The position numbers and the translations under genes were made by a program. Positions 1 through 5,242 of a stretch of DNA of 5,242 nucleotides are shown here, in pieces. Source of the DNA: an uncultured Alphaproteobacteria bacterium (GTDB lineage: Bacteria; Pseudomonadota; Alphaproteobacteria; Bin95); contig CAJXVF010000230.1 in NCBI GenBank assembly GCA_913060845.1, positions 1 to 5,242 of the forward strand. Reading direction: 5' to 3'. Below the pieces are notes generated by a model. The model made no database searches. It was not told where the DNA came from and saw only the letters and a list, made by a program, of their open reading frames with translations. The first letter of the stretch is position 1; the number at the start of each line of letters is the position of its first letter.

Positions 1-45
1 CCACCTCTCTATTCGTCGGCAGCGTCAGATGTGTATAAGAGACAG
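1..45 (+). other. Nextera adapter and i5 index (library artefact)
   Basis: Positions 13-45 match the Illumina Nextera Read 1 transposase adapter exactly. They end in the 19-bp Tn5 mosaic end AGATGTGTATAAGAGACAG (27-45). Positions 5-12 read CTCTCTAT, the commonly used S502/N502 i5 index, preceded by CCAC where the P5 oligonucleotide would give ACAC. This is not genomic sequence. True insert begins at about 46. The adapter supplies a false C-terminal tail (CLLYTSDAADE) to the monooxygenase gene that runs off this end. Confidence 0.98.
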
Positions 46-1547
46 GTCACGTTGAATTGGAATGACGCTTGGTACCCACCCATGATGAACATATTCGGGT
101 AACCCGCTGAATGTACGCCGAAAACCGTCCGCATGCCTTCAGAGTATTTCTCATTCAATTCCAGGTTATTCTCGCCGCGAATATCATTATAGATGCCCGT
201 GACCTGCACCTCGAACCCGGTGGCGTAGATCAGAACATCAACGGGATATTCCTTGCCTTCAAACACCACGCCACGTTTGTTGATCTCTGTGACGCCCTGC
301 CCTTTGGTATCCACTAGGTGGACATTAGGCCGGTTGAATGCTGGCAGATATTCATCGTCGTAACATGGGCGCTTGCAGCGATGCATATACCAGGGCTTCA
401 GCGCTTCAGCTGTCGCTTTGTCTTCAACGATTGAATCGACGCGGGCATGGATCCGCATCTGGTGTTCAATGTTCTGGTTCTCGTAACGCTTGATGCGCTC
501 CTCGCGCGGCAGCTTTTCGATCTCCCGACGCTTCTCTGGGTCTGCCTTGGTTCTGAGAACGTGGCGCTTGAGCCGTTCAACCTGCCAGCCGGGCTTGAGG
601 GAAGATGCCCAATCTGGATCTGTCGGAATATCGTCCCGAATATCAATGGCCGATGGCGTGCGCTGGAATACGTGCAGTGCCTTCGCCGCCTTTCCGACAC
701 GGGGGATGATCTGTACGGCCGATGCGCCCGTGCCAATAACACCAACGACCTTATCTTTCAGATTGGAGAGGTCGCCGCCGCAATAGTCATAATCAAAGCG
801 GGAACTGTGGAAGGAATGGCCTTCAAACGTCTCCATCCCCTTGATGCGCGACAGCTTCGGCTTTGCCAGTGTGCCATTCGCGACGATAACGAAGCGCGCC
901 GTCAGCTTGTCGCCTCTGTCTGTTTCGAGGCGCCAAATCTTCTCTTTCTCATCCCAGTGAGTCGCTGTGACCGTGGTCTGAAAAACCGCTAGATCATAGA
1001 GATCGTATTTCTTCGCGATCGCTTGGCAGTGCGCGTAAATCTCTGGCCCCTTCGCAAAGAAACTGTTCGGCACATATCCCAATTCATCCAGCAATGGCAG
1101 ATAGTCATAAGCGGAGACATCGCACGCAGCACCCGGATACCGGTTCCAGTACCAGGTCCCGCCCACATCGCTGCCGCGCTCCACAATCCTAATGCTCTCA
1201 ACACCGCGTTCACGTAGGCGCGCCGCCGTCAGCAATGCGGAGAATCCGCCGCCGATGAACAGGCATTCAACGTGATCACTAATCGGCTCGCGCTCAGTCT
1301 GTTCCTCGGCGTAAGGATCGACCTCATACTTGGCCAGATCGCCTTCAAGTTCAGACGTATATTGGCTGAGGCCCTCCGGACGGTACTTCAGCCGAACATC
1401 ACGTTCTTCCGCAAAGCGCTGCTTGATCGTGTCATAATAATCCTGAGGCTTTTCGCTTGGCACCGTTGGATCAAACGCGACCCGCGCCGCCATCTTGTTC
1501 GGATCATTCTTGCGCGCTGGCGCGTCTTTCGTTCCTGATTCAGACAT
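46..1547 (-). CDS. Baeyer-Villiger-type flavin monooxygenase (NAD(P)/FAD-dependent), 3'-truncated
   Basis: This gene encodes a class B flavoprotein monooxygenase. The family uses NADPH, FAD and O2 to insert oxygen next to a ketone, giving an ester or lactone; it is soluble and cytoplasmic. 501 genuine residues are present, out of roughly 600 usual for the cyclopentadecanone/4-hydroxyacetophenone-type members that carry an N-terminal extension, here about 90 residues. An FAD Rossmann loop GGGFSA lies at 99-104, with Ala in the last Gly place. The second BVMO motif follows, GGTWYWNRYPGAACD (129-143). The fingerprint FxGxxxHxxx[W][D/P] reads FEGHSFHSSRFD (241-252), with Phe251 where Trp is expected. 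An NADP loop GTGASA is at 272-277, and VFQRTP at 293-298 precedes Arg304, the candidate active-site Arg. DVLIYATGF is at 437-445. ATG 1547 is the first start of the frame; its SD is weak (AGAGG, 13 nt away), and Met19 is an alternative. The cupin lies 140 bp upstream on the same strand. The C-terminal ~100 residues are lost into the adapter. Substrate and regiochemistry cannot be inferred. Confidence 0.93.
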
Positions 1548-1603
1548 TGTCCGCTCAAAACCTCTCGCAGATTACAGAATGCCAAAGCGCGCAGGAGATA
1601 TCC

Positions 1604-1661
1604 CCGGTGTTCGCGCTATTGGCTAGGCCCCTATCAAACACCGGTCTGCAAACCATGGCAA
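1604..1661 (-). promoter_or_regulatory. Possible monooxygenase promoter with overlapping dyad
   Basis: The gap between the cupin stop and the monooxygenase start holds, on the minus strand, TTGCCA (1661-1656), a 17-bp spacer and TTTGAT (1638-1633). This resembles a sigma-70 -35/-10 pair (5/6 and 4/6 matches). An 8-bp perfect inverted repeat, CCGGTGTT (1604-1611) and AACACCGG (1637-1644), has one arm overlapping the -10 box and the other about 25 bp downstream, a layout compatible with repressor binding. No T-run follows, so an intrinsic terminator is unlikely. Chance occurrence cannot be excluded. Confidence 0.27.
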
Positions 1662-1687
1662 TTGCACGTTGGCACCCGGCTTCGGAA

Positions 1688-2218
1688 CTATTTCACAGCA
1701 TCAGTCAGAATGAAGGCGATCTGGCAAGGTTCTGTGCCGCGGTTAGACCAGGCATGGTTGGTGCCTTGTTGGACAACGGTATCGCCGGCTTTCAGTAAAT
1801 ATTCCTCATCGTCCATCATCATGTAGATCTCGCCCGTCAGGATCACAGAGTAATCAAGTGAGTCTGTGCGATGCATAAAAGGGTGCCTGGCGTTCTCGAC
1901 GACATTGTTACCGGCCCCCATCTCGGCGAAGGCAGACTTTCCATCCAGCTTGGCCAGTTCTTCCGGGTTCTCTGGGTCGAATTGGACGATGCGGAAGACT
2001 GAGCCATTTTTTGGCGGCTGTAGCTTCAGCGGGCCATCAACCGGATCGTCATGGCGTTCCATGGCAGCTGGCATTTTGTCGTTCTGCCAAAGGTTTGTGA
2101 GCGTGACGCCAGGGCGGTTTGGGCGGCTAAGGATGCAAGTCGCGTCTGAATCCATGATGACCGTGGCGACGCCATTTGCGTCATGGCCGGTTACGACACG
2201 GCGGATAGGTCTCGACAT
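1688..2218 (-). CDS. Small cupin-fold protein
   Basis: This is a 176-residue single-domain cupin (beta-barrel), probably cytoplasmic. Proteins of this type are often annotated only as cupin domain-containing; members can be metal-dependent oxygenases, isomerases or ligand-binding proteins. The N-terminal ~80 residues are a less conserved half (RRVVTGHDANG at 6-16). The barrel follows. Motif 1 is HRTDSLDYSVILTGE (116-130), with His116, Thr118 and Asp122 at the places of the classical His, His and Glu. Motif 2 is GDTVVQQGTNHAWSN (145-159), with His155 and with Gln where Pro is usual. The metal site is therefore reduced to His/Asp/His, which I recall as typical for this subgroup. ATG 2218 is preferred over an in-frame ATG at 2251 because GAGGA sits 8 nt upstream of it and nothing comparable precedes 2251. 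The gene ends in TAG. It lies between the small membrane protein (168-bp gap, no feature seen) and the monooxygenase, and is probably co-directional with the whole leftward set. Its role in the cluster is unknown. Confidence 0.9.
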   Translation of the reverse strand: MSRPIRRVVTGHDANGVATVIMDSDATCILSRPNRPGVTLTNLWQNDKMPAAMERHDDPVDGPLKLQPPKNGSVFRIVQFDPENPEELAKLDGKSAFAEMGAGNNVVENARHPFMHRTDSLDYSVILTGEIYMMMDDEEYLLKAGDTVVQQGTNHAWSNRGTEPCQIAFILTDAVK

Positions 2219-2226
2219 GGCAGGTG

Positions 2227-2231
2227 TCCTC
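2227..2231 (-). promoter_or_regulatory. Ribosome binding site deciding the cupin start
   Basis: On the minus strand this is GAGGA, 8 nt before ATG 2218. It supports Met at 2218 and a 176-residue protein. The longer reading from 2251 would place this site inside the coding sequence and has no purine-rich leader of its own. Confidence 0.7.
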
Positions 2232-2386
2232 AACAGTGGGAGTTTTGACATGCGCCGTGCGAAATCTAAATTGGGCGCGCATTAATCCTGACACGCAAGA
2301 TCGCAGGCAGGCAACGGTGCAAACACTACGCCCGCGCTTGCCGGTTCCCCTTCATTGCGCGGTCAAACCAGCCCAATCGGTTGAGT

Positions 2387-2599
2387 CTATTTGTCTTCAG
2401 GCAGGTCAAAATCATACACCCGCCGGCCAGAGATTAAGTTGTACTTGCGGGCGATCATTACCGCGGCAGCAACGCCTCCTAACGCAAGGACCGTATAGAG
2501 AAACGTCAGCCCTGCGTAATAGGTGCAATAGGCACAGATCAGGATTACGCAGACAACGAAGAAGCGGAACGCTAATCGGGTTCTAAGGAGCGGCAGCAT
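2387..2599 (-). CDS. Small two-helix membrane protein, function unknown
   Basis: This is a 70-residue protein I do not recognise. The N-terminus is basic (Arg6, Arg8, Arg12). Two hydrophobic stretches follow, about residues 9-28 (rich in F, V, I, L and C) and about 31-50 (ending GGVAAAVMIA), separated by a short AYCTYYAG turn. The tail is positively charged then acidic (RKYNLISGRRVYDFDLPEDK). By the positive-inside rule, both ends should face the cytoplasm with a hairpin in the inner membrane. Cys22 and Cys25 lie near the end of the first helix. ATG 2599 is preceded by AAAGG at 8 nt, a credible ribosome site, and the stop is TAG. It lies 74 bp downstream of the methyltransferase on the same strand, probably in the same transcript. 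The good ribosome site, membrane topology and lack of a competing gene on the other strand support a real gene. Conservation could not be tested. Confidence 0.62.
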   Translation of the reverse strand: MLPLLRTRLAFRFFVVCVILICAYCTYYAGLTFLYTVLALGGVAAAVMIARKYNLISGRRVYDFDLPEDK

Positions 2600-2673
2600 A
2601 GCATCGACCTTTCCCTGGTTCCTTAGAGCTTACCCGATAACGCGGCGCATAGGGACTTAAAGCTTGGCCCGCC

Positions 2674-3459
2674 CTATTTGCGGTGCCCAACGATCAAAGC
2701 GCCACCCAGGCTGCCTTCAGCGAACGCTGTCTGAAACACGCCGTTCTTCTGCATCATGATGGTGAAAACGCGAGGGCTGAAGCGCTCTGAAATCTCTGCT
2801 TCCATCTTTTTCAGTCGCACCATCACGCCATCGTAGAATGAAGCGAAGACGTTGCTGATATCCTCACTGACAGCCACCTGGATGCCGTGGCTCTCCATTG
2901 TCTGCTCATATCCAGCCTGGCTTTGAAGATTGGGGGCTGACAACGCATCTAGAACCGCTGCCCGTCGTGTTTCCGTCATCTTATCTGTCTCCACCCAATC
3001 GGTGAGACCGATAGCGCCGTTTTGCACAACAACCCGTGCTGCTTCTTCGAGTGCAGCGCCCTTGTCAGGAACATGGCAAAGGGCATCCTGGCTGAACACG
3101 GCGTCAAAAGTTCCTTCAGCGAATGGTAGCGCCGTCGCATCGCCTTCCATGATCTGAACTTGGTCTGATAATCCGGCTTCCAAAACCCGTTCGCGTGCCG
3201 TCGTCACATTGGTCGCCACTAGGTCAACGCCTGTTACCTTACGGCCATGTTCGCTTGCAATTCGCATGGCAGGGCCGCCTAAACCGCAGCCAATATCCAA
3301 CACATGCGCGCCCTGCTCTGTCCCACTTGCAGCAACCAGCCGATCTGTTCCGTCTGCGCCGCTCAGCGAGAGAAAGTTCTCACTGTAGAGCTTCTCGATC
3401 ATTGCTGATCCAATTGCATTATAATTCGTTTCGAGCGCCTTTTTGAGGGCATCGGCCAT
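2674..3459 (-). CDS. Class I SAM-dependent methyltransferase
   Basis: This gene encodes a 261-residue cytoplasmic methyltransferase with a Rossmann-like fold, of the UbiE / sarcosine-dimethylglycine N-methyltransferase type. It transfers a methyl group from S-adenosylmethionine to a small acceptor that is not identifiable here. The N-terminal helix carries NYNAIGSAMIEKLYSENFLS (12-31). Motif I is VLDIGCGLGGPA (53-64). The acidic residue that should bind the ribose hydroxyls is Asp79 in KVTGVDL. Next come EGDATALPF (105-113), which should contact the adenine, and the post-II stretch FDAVFSQDALCHVPDK (118-133), then LTDWVET (152-158). The C-terminal half resembles the small-molecule acceptor lid of such enzymes. 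ATG 3459 is chosen over a TTG at 3519 because a perfect TATAAT (3525-3520, minus strand) would start transcription downstream of 3519. The SD is weak (GAAAG, 9 nt). The gene heads the leftward set, divergent from the PhyH gene. N-, O- or C-methylation cannot be distinguished. Confidence 0.9.
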   Translation of the reverse strand: MADALKKALETNYNAIGSAMIEKLYSENFLSLSGADGTDRLVAASGTEQGAHVLDIGCGLGGPAMRIASEHGRKVTGVDLVATNVTTARERVLEAGLSDQVQIMEGDATALPFAEGTFDAVFSQDALCHVPDKGAALEEAARVVVQNGAIGLTDWVETDKMTETRRAAVLDALSAPNLQSQAGYEQTMESHGIQVAVSEDISNVFASFYDGVMVRLKKMEAEISERFSPRVFTIMMQKNGVFQTAFAEGSLGGALIVGHRK

Positions 3460-3519
3460 AGATTTGAGCTTTCGAGCTGCGGATGTGTGGATATGAAAGC
3501 CTAAAACAAAACTATCCAA

Positions 3520-3525
3520 ATTATA
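3520..3525 (-). promoter_or_regulatory. -10 box for the methyltransferase transcript
   Basis: The minus strand reads TATAAT, a perfect sigma-70 -10 hexamer, about 60 nt upstream of ATG 3459. Transcription would begin near 3513. No good -35 is found at 16-18 bp (TTTGGG-like sequence only), so the promoter may depend on an activator or be weak. It argues against the TTG at 3519 as the start codon. Confidence 0.45.
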
Positions 3526-3629
3526 ACCGCTTAGGTTCTGCCCAAATGTTTAGTCCCATTCACCTACAGTAAAAATGTGGACTGATTCGAGATTTCCCAT
3601 AGAAAAATAGAGACATTTTTGGATCGTAT

Positions 3630-3641
3630 TTGTGCGCACAA
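3630..3641. promoter_or_regulatory. 12-bp perfect palindrome, possible operator
   Basis: TTGTGCGCACAA is fully self-complementary and lies near the middle of the divergent region, 167 bp from the PhyH start and 171 bp from the methyltransferase start. A site here could act on both directions. No regulator gene is present in the window to assign it to. Confidence 0.35.
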
Positions 3642-3807
3642 TCTGTCGATTCTCAACGGTTGCTAACAGCAGAATTCCACAGTGCTTTGCATGACATAAA
3701 TTTAGACACGAACGGAAGAAATTGTACCAAACTAAACTGCATCAACGCGTCTATCTCGGAGCGTTAATCTCAATGCTAGAACCCAATCTCCAAAGGATAA
3801 TTGATCC

Positions 3808-4620
3808 ATGCCGAGCCCATTACCCCGTGCCATCACTGCTGAAGAAATTGAGACCTATCAGCGGGACGGCATTGTGTGCCTGAGAGGGCTGTTTGATGCG
3901 GACTGGGTCACATTGCTGCGTGAATCGATTGATGCGGATAAGGCTAATCCGTCCGGCCTCATCAAAAGCATCAACGAAGAAGGAGCAACCGGGAACTTCT
4001 TCAGCCACACGTTTATCTGGCATCATATTGATGGCTTCAAACGCGCTGTGTTCGACTCACCCGGTGCAGAAATTGCGGGAACGCTGATGGGTGCGAACAA
4101 GATCAACGTGATCTTTGATCAGATACTTATCAAAGAGCCGGGCACATCGACACGCACGCTTTGGCACCACGATGGAACTTACTGGCCTGTCGCGGGCGAC
4201 CAAATTTCAACACTTTGGGTAGCACTCGACCCGGTCACGCCTGAAACCGGTGCAGTTGAATACATCAAAGGCTCACACCGTTGGGGCAAACGCTTCCTGG
4301 CCGTATCATTCGACCCCAATCAGAAATACACCGAAGACTTGCCCGAAGTGCCTGATATTGATGCAGAACGAGACAAACATGATATCGCCCAATTCACGAT
4401 GGAGCCGGGCGATTGCACCCTCCATCATGCCCTCACACTGCATGGCGCGCCGGGTAATGCCAGCAATGACGAGCGACGGCGCGCCTACGTTCAACGTTGG
4501 GCTGGCGATGACGTGACGTATAATCCTCGCCCAAACCTTCAGCGTATGCTGTGCAACCCAGGCATTCCCAGTGGCGCTCCTTTGGATAGCGACCTGTTTC
4601 CGGTCGTCTGGCGCGCCTAA
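3808..4620 (+). CDS. Phytanoyl-CoA dioxygenase (PhyH) family Fe(II)/2-oxoglutarate oxygenase
   Basis: This is a 270-residue non-haem iron oxygenase. The family couples oxidation of 2-oxoglutarate to succinate and CO2 with hydroxylation (sometimes halogenation or demethylation) of a substrate, in the cytoplasm. An N-terminal helix typical of PhyH proteins (AEEIETYQRDGIVCLRGLF, 11-29) precedes the double-stranded beta-helix. The iron-binding facial triad is visible: His120-x-Asp122 in WHHDGTYW (119-126) and the distal His212 in GDCTLHHALTLHGAPGN (201-217). Arg224/Arg225 in ERRRAYVQRW (222-231) probably binds the 2-oxoglutarate carboxylate. GAVEYIKGSHRWG (148-160) is the family's conserved strand and turn. 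The triad spacing and length look complete. There is no signal peptide. ATG 3808 has AAAGGA 10 nt upstream, and the stop is TAA followed in frame by a second TAA. It is divergent from the methyltransferase and followed by ALDH after 147 bp. PhyH members act on many substrates; acyl-CoA activity should not be assumed. Confidence 0.93.
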   Translation: MPSPLPRAITAEEIETYQRDGIVCLRGLFDADWVTLLRESIDADKANPSGLIKSINEEGATGNFFSHTFIWHHIDGFKRAVFDSPGAEIAGTLMGANKINVIFDQILIKEPGTSTRTLWHHDGTYWPVAGDQISTLWVALDPVTPETGAVEYIKGSHRWGKRFLAVSFDPNQKYTEDLPEVPDIDAERDKHDIAQFTMEPGDCTLHHALTLHGAPGNASNDERRRAYVQRWAGDDVTYNPRPNLQRMLCNPGIPSGAPLDSDLFPVVWRA

Positions 4621-4705
4621 TAAGACTGCTTGCCTCACAGCCAAACCGCCACATAATCAAGCATGTCGGCAGGGACGCGATGCCGCGCTTAAAACCACCA
4701 CACAA

Positions 4706-4726
4706 TCACCTTAGATATGAAGGTGA
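4706..4726. promoter_or_regulatory. Inverted repeat upstream of ALDH, possible operator
   Basis: TCACCTT (4706-4712) and AAGGTGA (4720-4726) form a perfect 7-bp inverted repeat around a 7-bp centre, 41 bp before the ALDH start. A weak sigma-70-like pair, TTAAAA (4689-4694) and TAGATA (4712-4717) with a 17-bp spacer, would place the dyad on the -10 box. There is no following T-run, so this is not a rho-independent terminator for the upstream gene. It may mean the ALDH gene has its own control. Confidence 0.38.
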
Positions 4727-4767
4727 CGAATGCATTTCGGACCCATTCAACAGGGACAGGACATATT

Positions 4768-5200
4768 ATGATCAACAAAACTGACTTCTACATCGACGGC
4801 AAATGGGTCGCACCACAGCAAGGCACAGCGCTGGAGGTAATCGATCCTTCAACCGAAGACGCATTTGCGACCATCTCACTTGGTGGCGAAGCTGACACGA
4901 ACGCCGCCGTCGCCGCTGCCAAACGCGCCTTCCCGGCTTGGTCCAAGACCCCGCCCGCAGAACGCTTGGCGCTGGTGAAGAAAATCCAGGAAATCTACAA
5001 AAGCCGTATGGATGACATGGCCGCCGCCATCAGCCAAGAAATGGGCGCGCCCATTGACATGGCGAAGCAGCAGCAAGCGCCTGCAGGCCTTGGGCATATC
5101 ACCAACTTCATCAAAGCCGCTGAGAACTTTGAGTTTGTGCGCCCCCTTGGTGACCACGCCCCGAATGACCGCATCGTCATGGACCCGGCTGGCGTCATTG
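4768..5200 (+). CDS. Aldehyde dehydrogenase, N-terminal 144 residues (3'-truncated)
   Basis: This is the start of an NAD(P)+-dependent aldehyde dehydrogenase, which oxidises an aldehyde to the carboxylic acid in the cytoplasm. Only about 30% of a typical ~475-residue protein is present. Visible family features are FYIDGKWVAP (7-16), the VIDPSTED stretch (24-31), the AVAAAKRAFPAWSKTPPAERLALVKK helix region (47-72), AAAISQEMGAP (85-95), and FEFVRPLGDH followed by DRIVMDPAGVI (134-144). The gene is cut just before the TPWN segment. The catalytic Cys/Glu and most of the NAD-binding fold are therefore absent from the window and activity cannot be judged. ATG 4768 has AGGA 6 nt upstream. The frame stays open through the adapter, giving the artefactual tail AVSYTHLTLPTN. 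It lies 147 bp after the PhyH gene on the same strand and may take an aldehyde made by the cluster. Confidence 0.93.
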
Positions 5201-5242
5201 CTGTCTCTTATACACATCTGACGCTGCCGACGAATAGAGAGG
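5201..5242 (-). other. Nextera adapter and i5 index (library artefact)
   Basis: Positions 5201-5233 are the reverse complement of the Nextera Read 1 transposase adapter, starting with the mosaic end CTGTCTCTTATACACATCT. Positions 5234-5241 (ATAGAGAG) are the reverse complement of the same i5 index seen at 5-12. The whole block is a perfect inverted copy of 4-45. It is not genomic; genuine sequence stops at about 5200. Confidence 0.98.

Larger units (their letters stand above)
3460..3807. promoter_or_regulatory. Divergent intergenic region, 348 bp, no gene
   Basis: This stretch separates the methyltransferase (leftward) from the PhyH gene (rightward). It is visibly more AT-rich than the flanking genes, and no open frame with a ribosome site lies inside it. 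It must hold promoters for both directions. Seen directly: TATAAT on the minus strand at 3520-3525; the 12-bp perfect palindrome TTGTGCGCACAA at 3630-3641; an 8-bp inverted repeat AAAAATGT (3571-3578) / ACATTTTT (3613-3620); and a weak dyad AACGC (3744-3748) / GCGTT (3761-3765). No convincing -35/-10 pair was found for the rightward gene. Confidence 0.7.

Noticed and set aside
398..745. 115-residue open frame on the minus strand in another phase
   Set aside because: It overlaps the monooxygenase out of frame and is Arg/Ser-rich, as expected of shifted reading of a GC-moderate gene.
447..992. 181-residue open frame on the plus strand
   Set aside because: It lies wholly inside the monooxygenase gene on the opposite strand, has no family features, and its composition looks like an antisense shadow.
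2219..2251. Upstream ATG at 2251 as the cupin start
   Set aside because: No Shine-Dalgarno precedes it, while GAGGA sits 8 nt before ATG 2218; the extra 11 residues look like untranslated leader.
1866..2586. Two overlapping plus-strand open frames (1866-2285 and 2224-2586)
   Set aside because: They are antisense to the cupin and the small membrane protein, show no recognisable motifs and lack ribosome sites.
3460..3519. TTG at 3519 as the methyltransferase start
   Set aside because: It is a rare start codon directly next to a perfect TATAAT, so the transcript would begin after it, and the 20 added residues are outside the family's usual N-terminus.
3571..3620. AAAAATGT / ACATTTTT inverted repeat as a terminator or operator
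   Set aside because: It is a simple A/T-rich repeat with a 34-bp loop in AT-rich DNA; chance is likely, and the stem lacks GC for a terminator.
4306..4705. Minus-strand open frames of 112 and 90 residues
   Set aside because: They are antisense to the PhyH coding sequence, with no motifs and no ribosome site.
27..5219. Tn5/IS50-like element bounded by mosaic ends
   Set aside because: The mosaic ends are contiguous with full Nextera adapter and index sequence, no transposase is present, and the 9-bp flanks inside the ends (46-54 and 5192-5200) do not match.
4876..5221. Open frames at the right end in other phases (minus from 5217, plus 5012-5221)
   Set aside because: They begin or end in adapter-encoded residues (MCIRDS, LSLIHI) and overlap the true ALDH frame.

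Overview
This window is a metagenome-style Illumina contig. Genuine sequence runs from about 46 to 5200. Both ends (1-45 and 5201-5242) are Nextera tagmentation adapter plus an i5 index, left in the assembly. They form a 42-bp perfect inverted repeat that is a library artefact, not biology. The two outermost genes read into the adapter, so both are truncated, and their apparent terminal residues are false.

The genuine insert is bacterial: dense genes, Shine-Dalgarno sites, short gaps, moderate GC and no introns. The protein families and codon choice suggest Pseudomonadota, possibly an alphaproteobacterium, but this is inference and nothing in the window fixes the taxonomy.

Layout. A leftward run on the minus strand begins at about 3459. 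In transcription order it holds a class I SAM-dependent methyltransferase (3459-2674), a 70-residue two-helix membrane protein of unknown function (2599-2387), a single-domain cupin (2218-1688) and a Baeyer-Villiger-type flavin monooxygenase cut off at its C-terminus (1547-46). A 348-bp AT-richer divergent intergenic region (3460-3807) separates this from a rightward pair: a phytanoyl-CoA dioxygenase (PhyH) family Fe(II)/2-oxoglutarate oxygenase (3808-4620) and the first 144 residues of an NAD(P)-dependent aldehyde dehydrogenase (4768-5200). I see no tRNA, rRNA, CRISPR array, insertion sequence or integrase.

How the genes may work together. A flavin monooxygenase, a non-haem iron hydroxylase, an aldehyde dehydrogenase, a methyltransferase and a cupin side by side look like an oxidative catabolic or biotransformation cluster for an aliphatic, alicyclic or terpenoid/steroid-like compound. 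The substrate cannot be read from the sequence. Three short inverted repeats lie upstream of BVMO, in the divergent region and upstream of ALDH. They could be operators, but they do not share one motif, and no regulator gene is in the window. The most informative sequence-level oddity is a Phe in place of the normally invariant Trp of the BVMO fingerprint.
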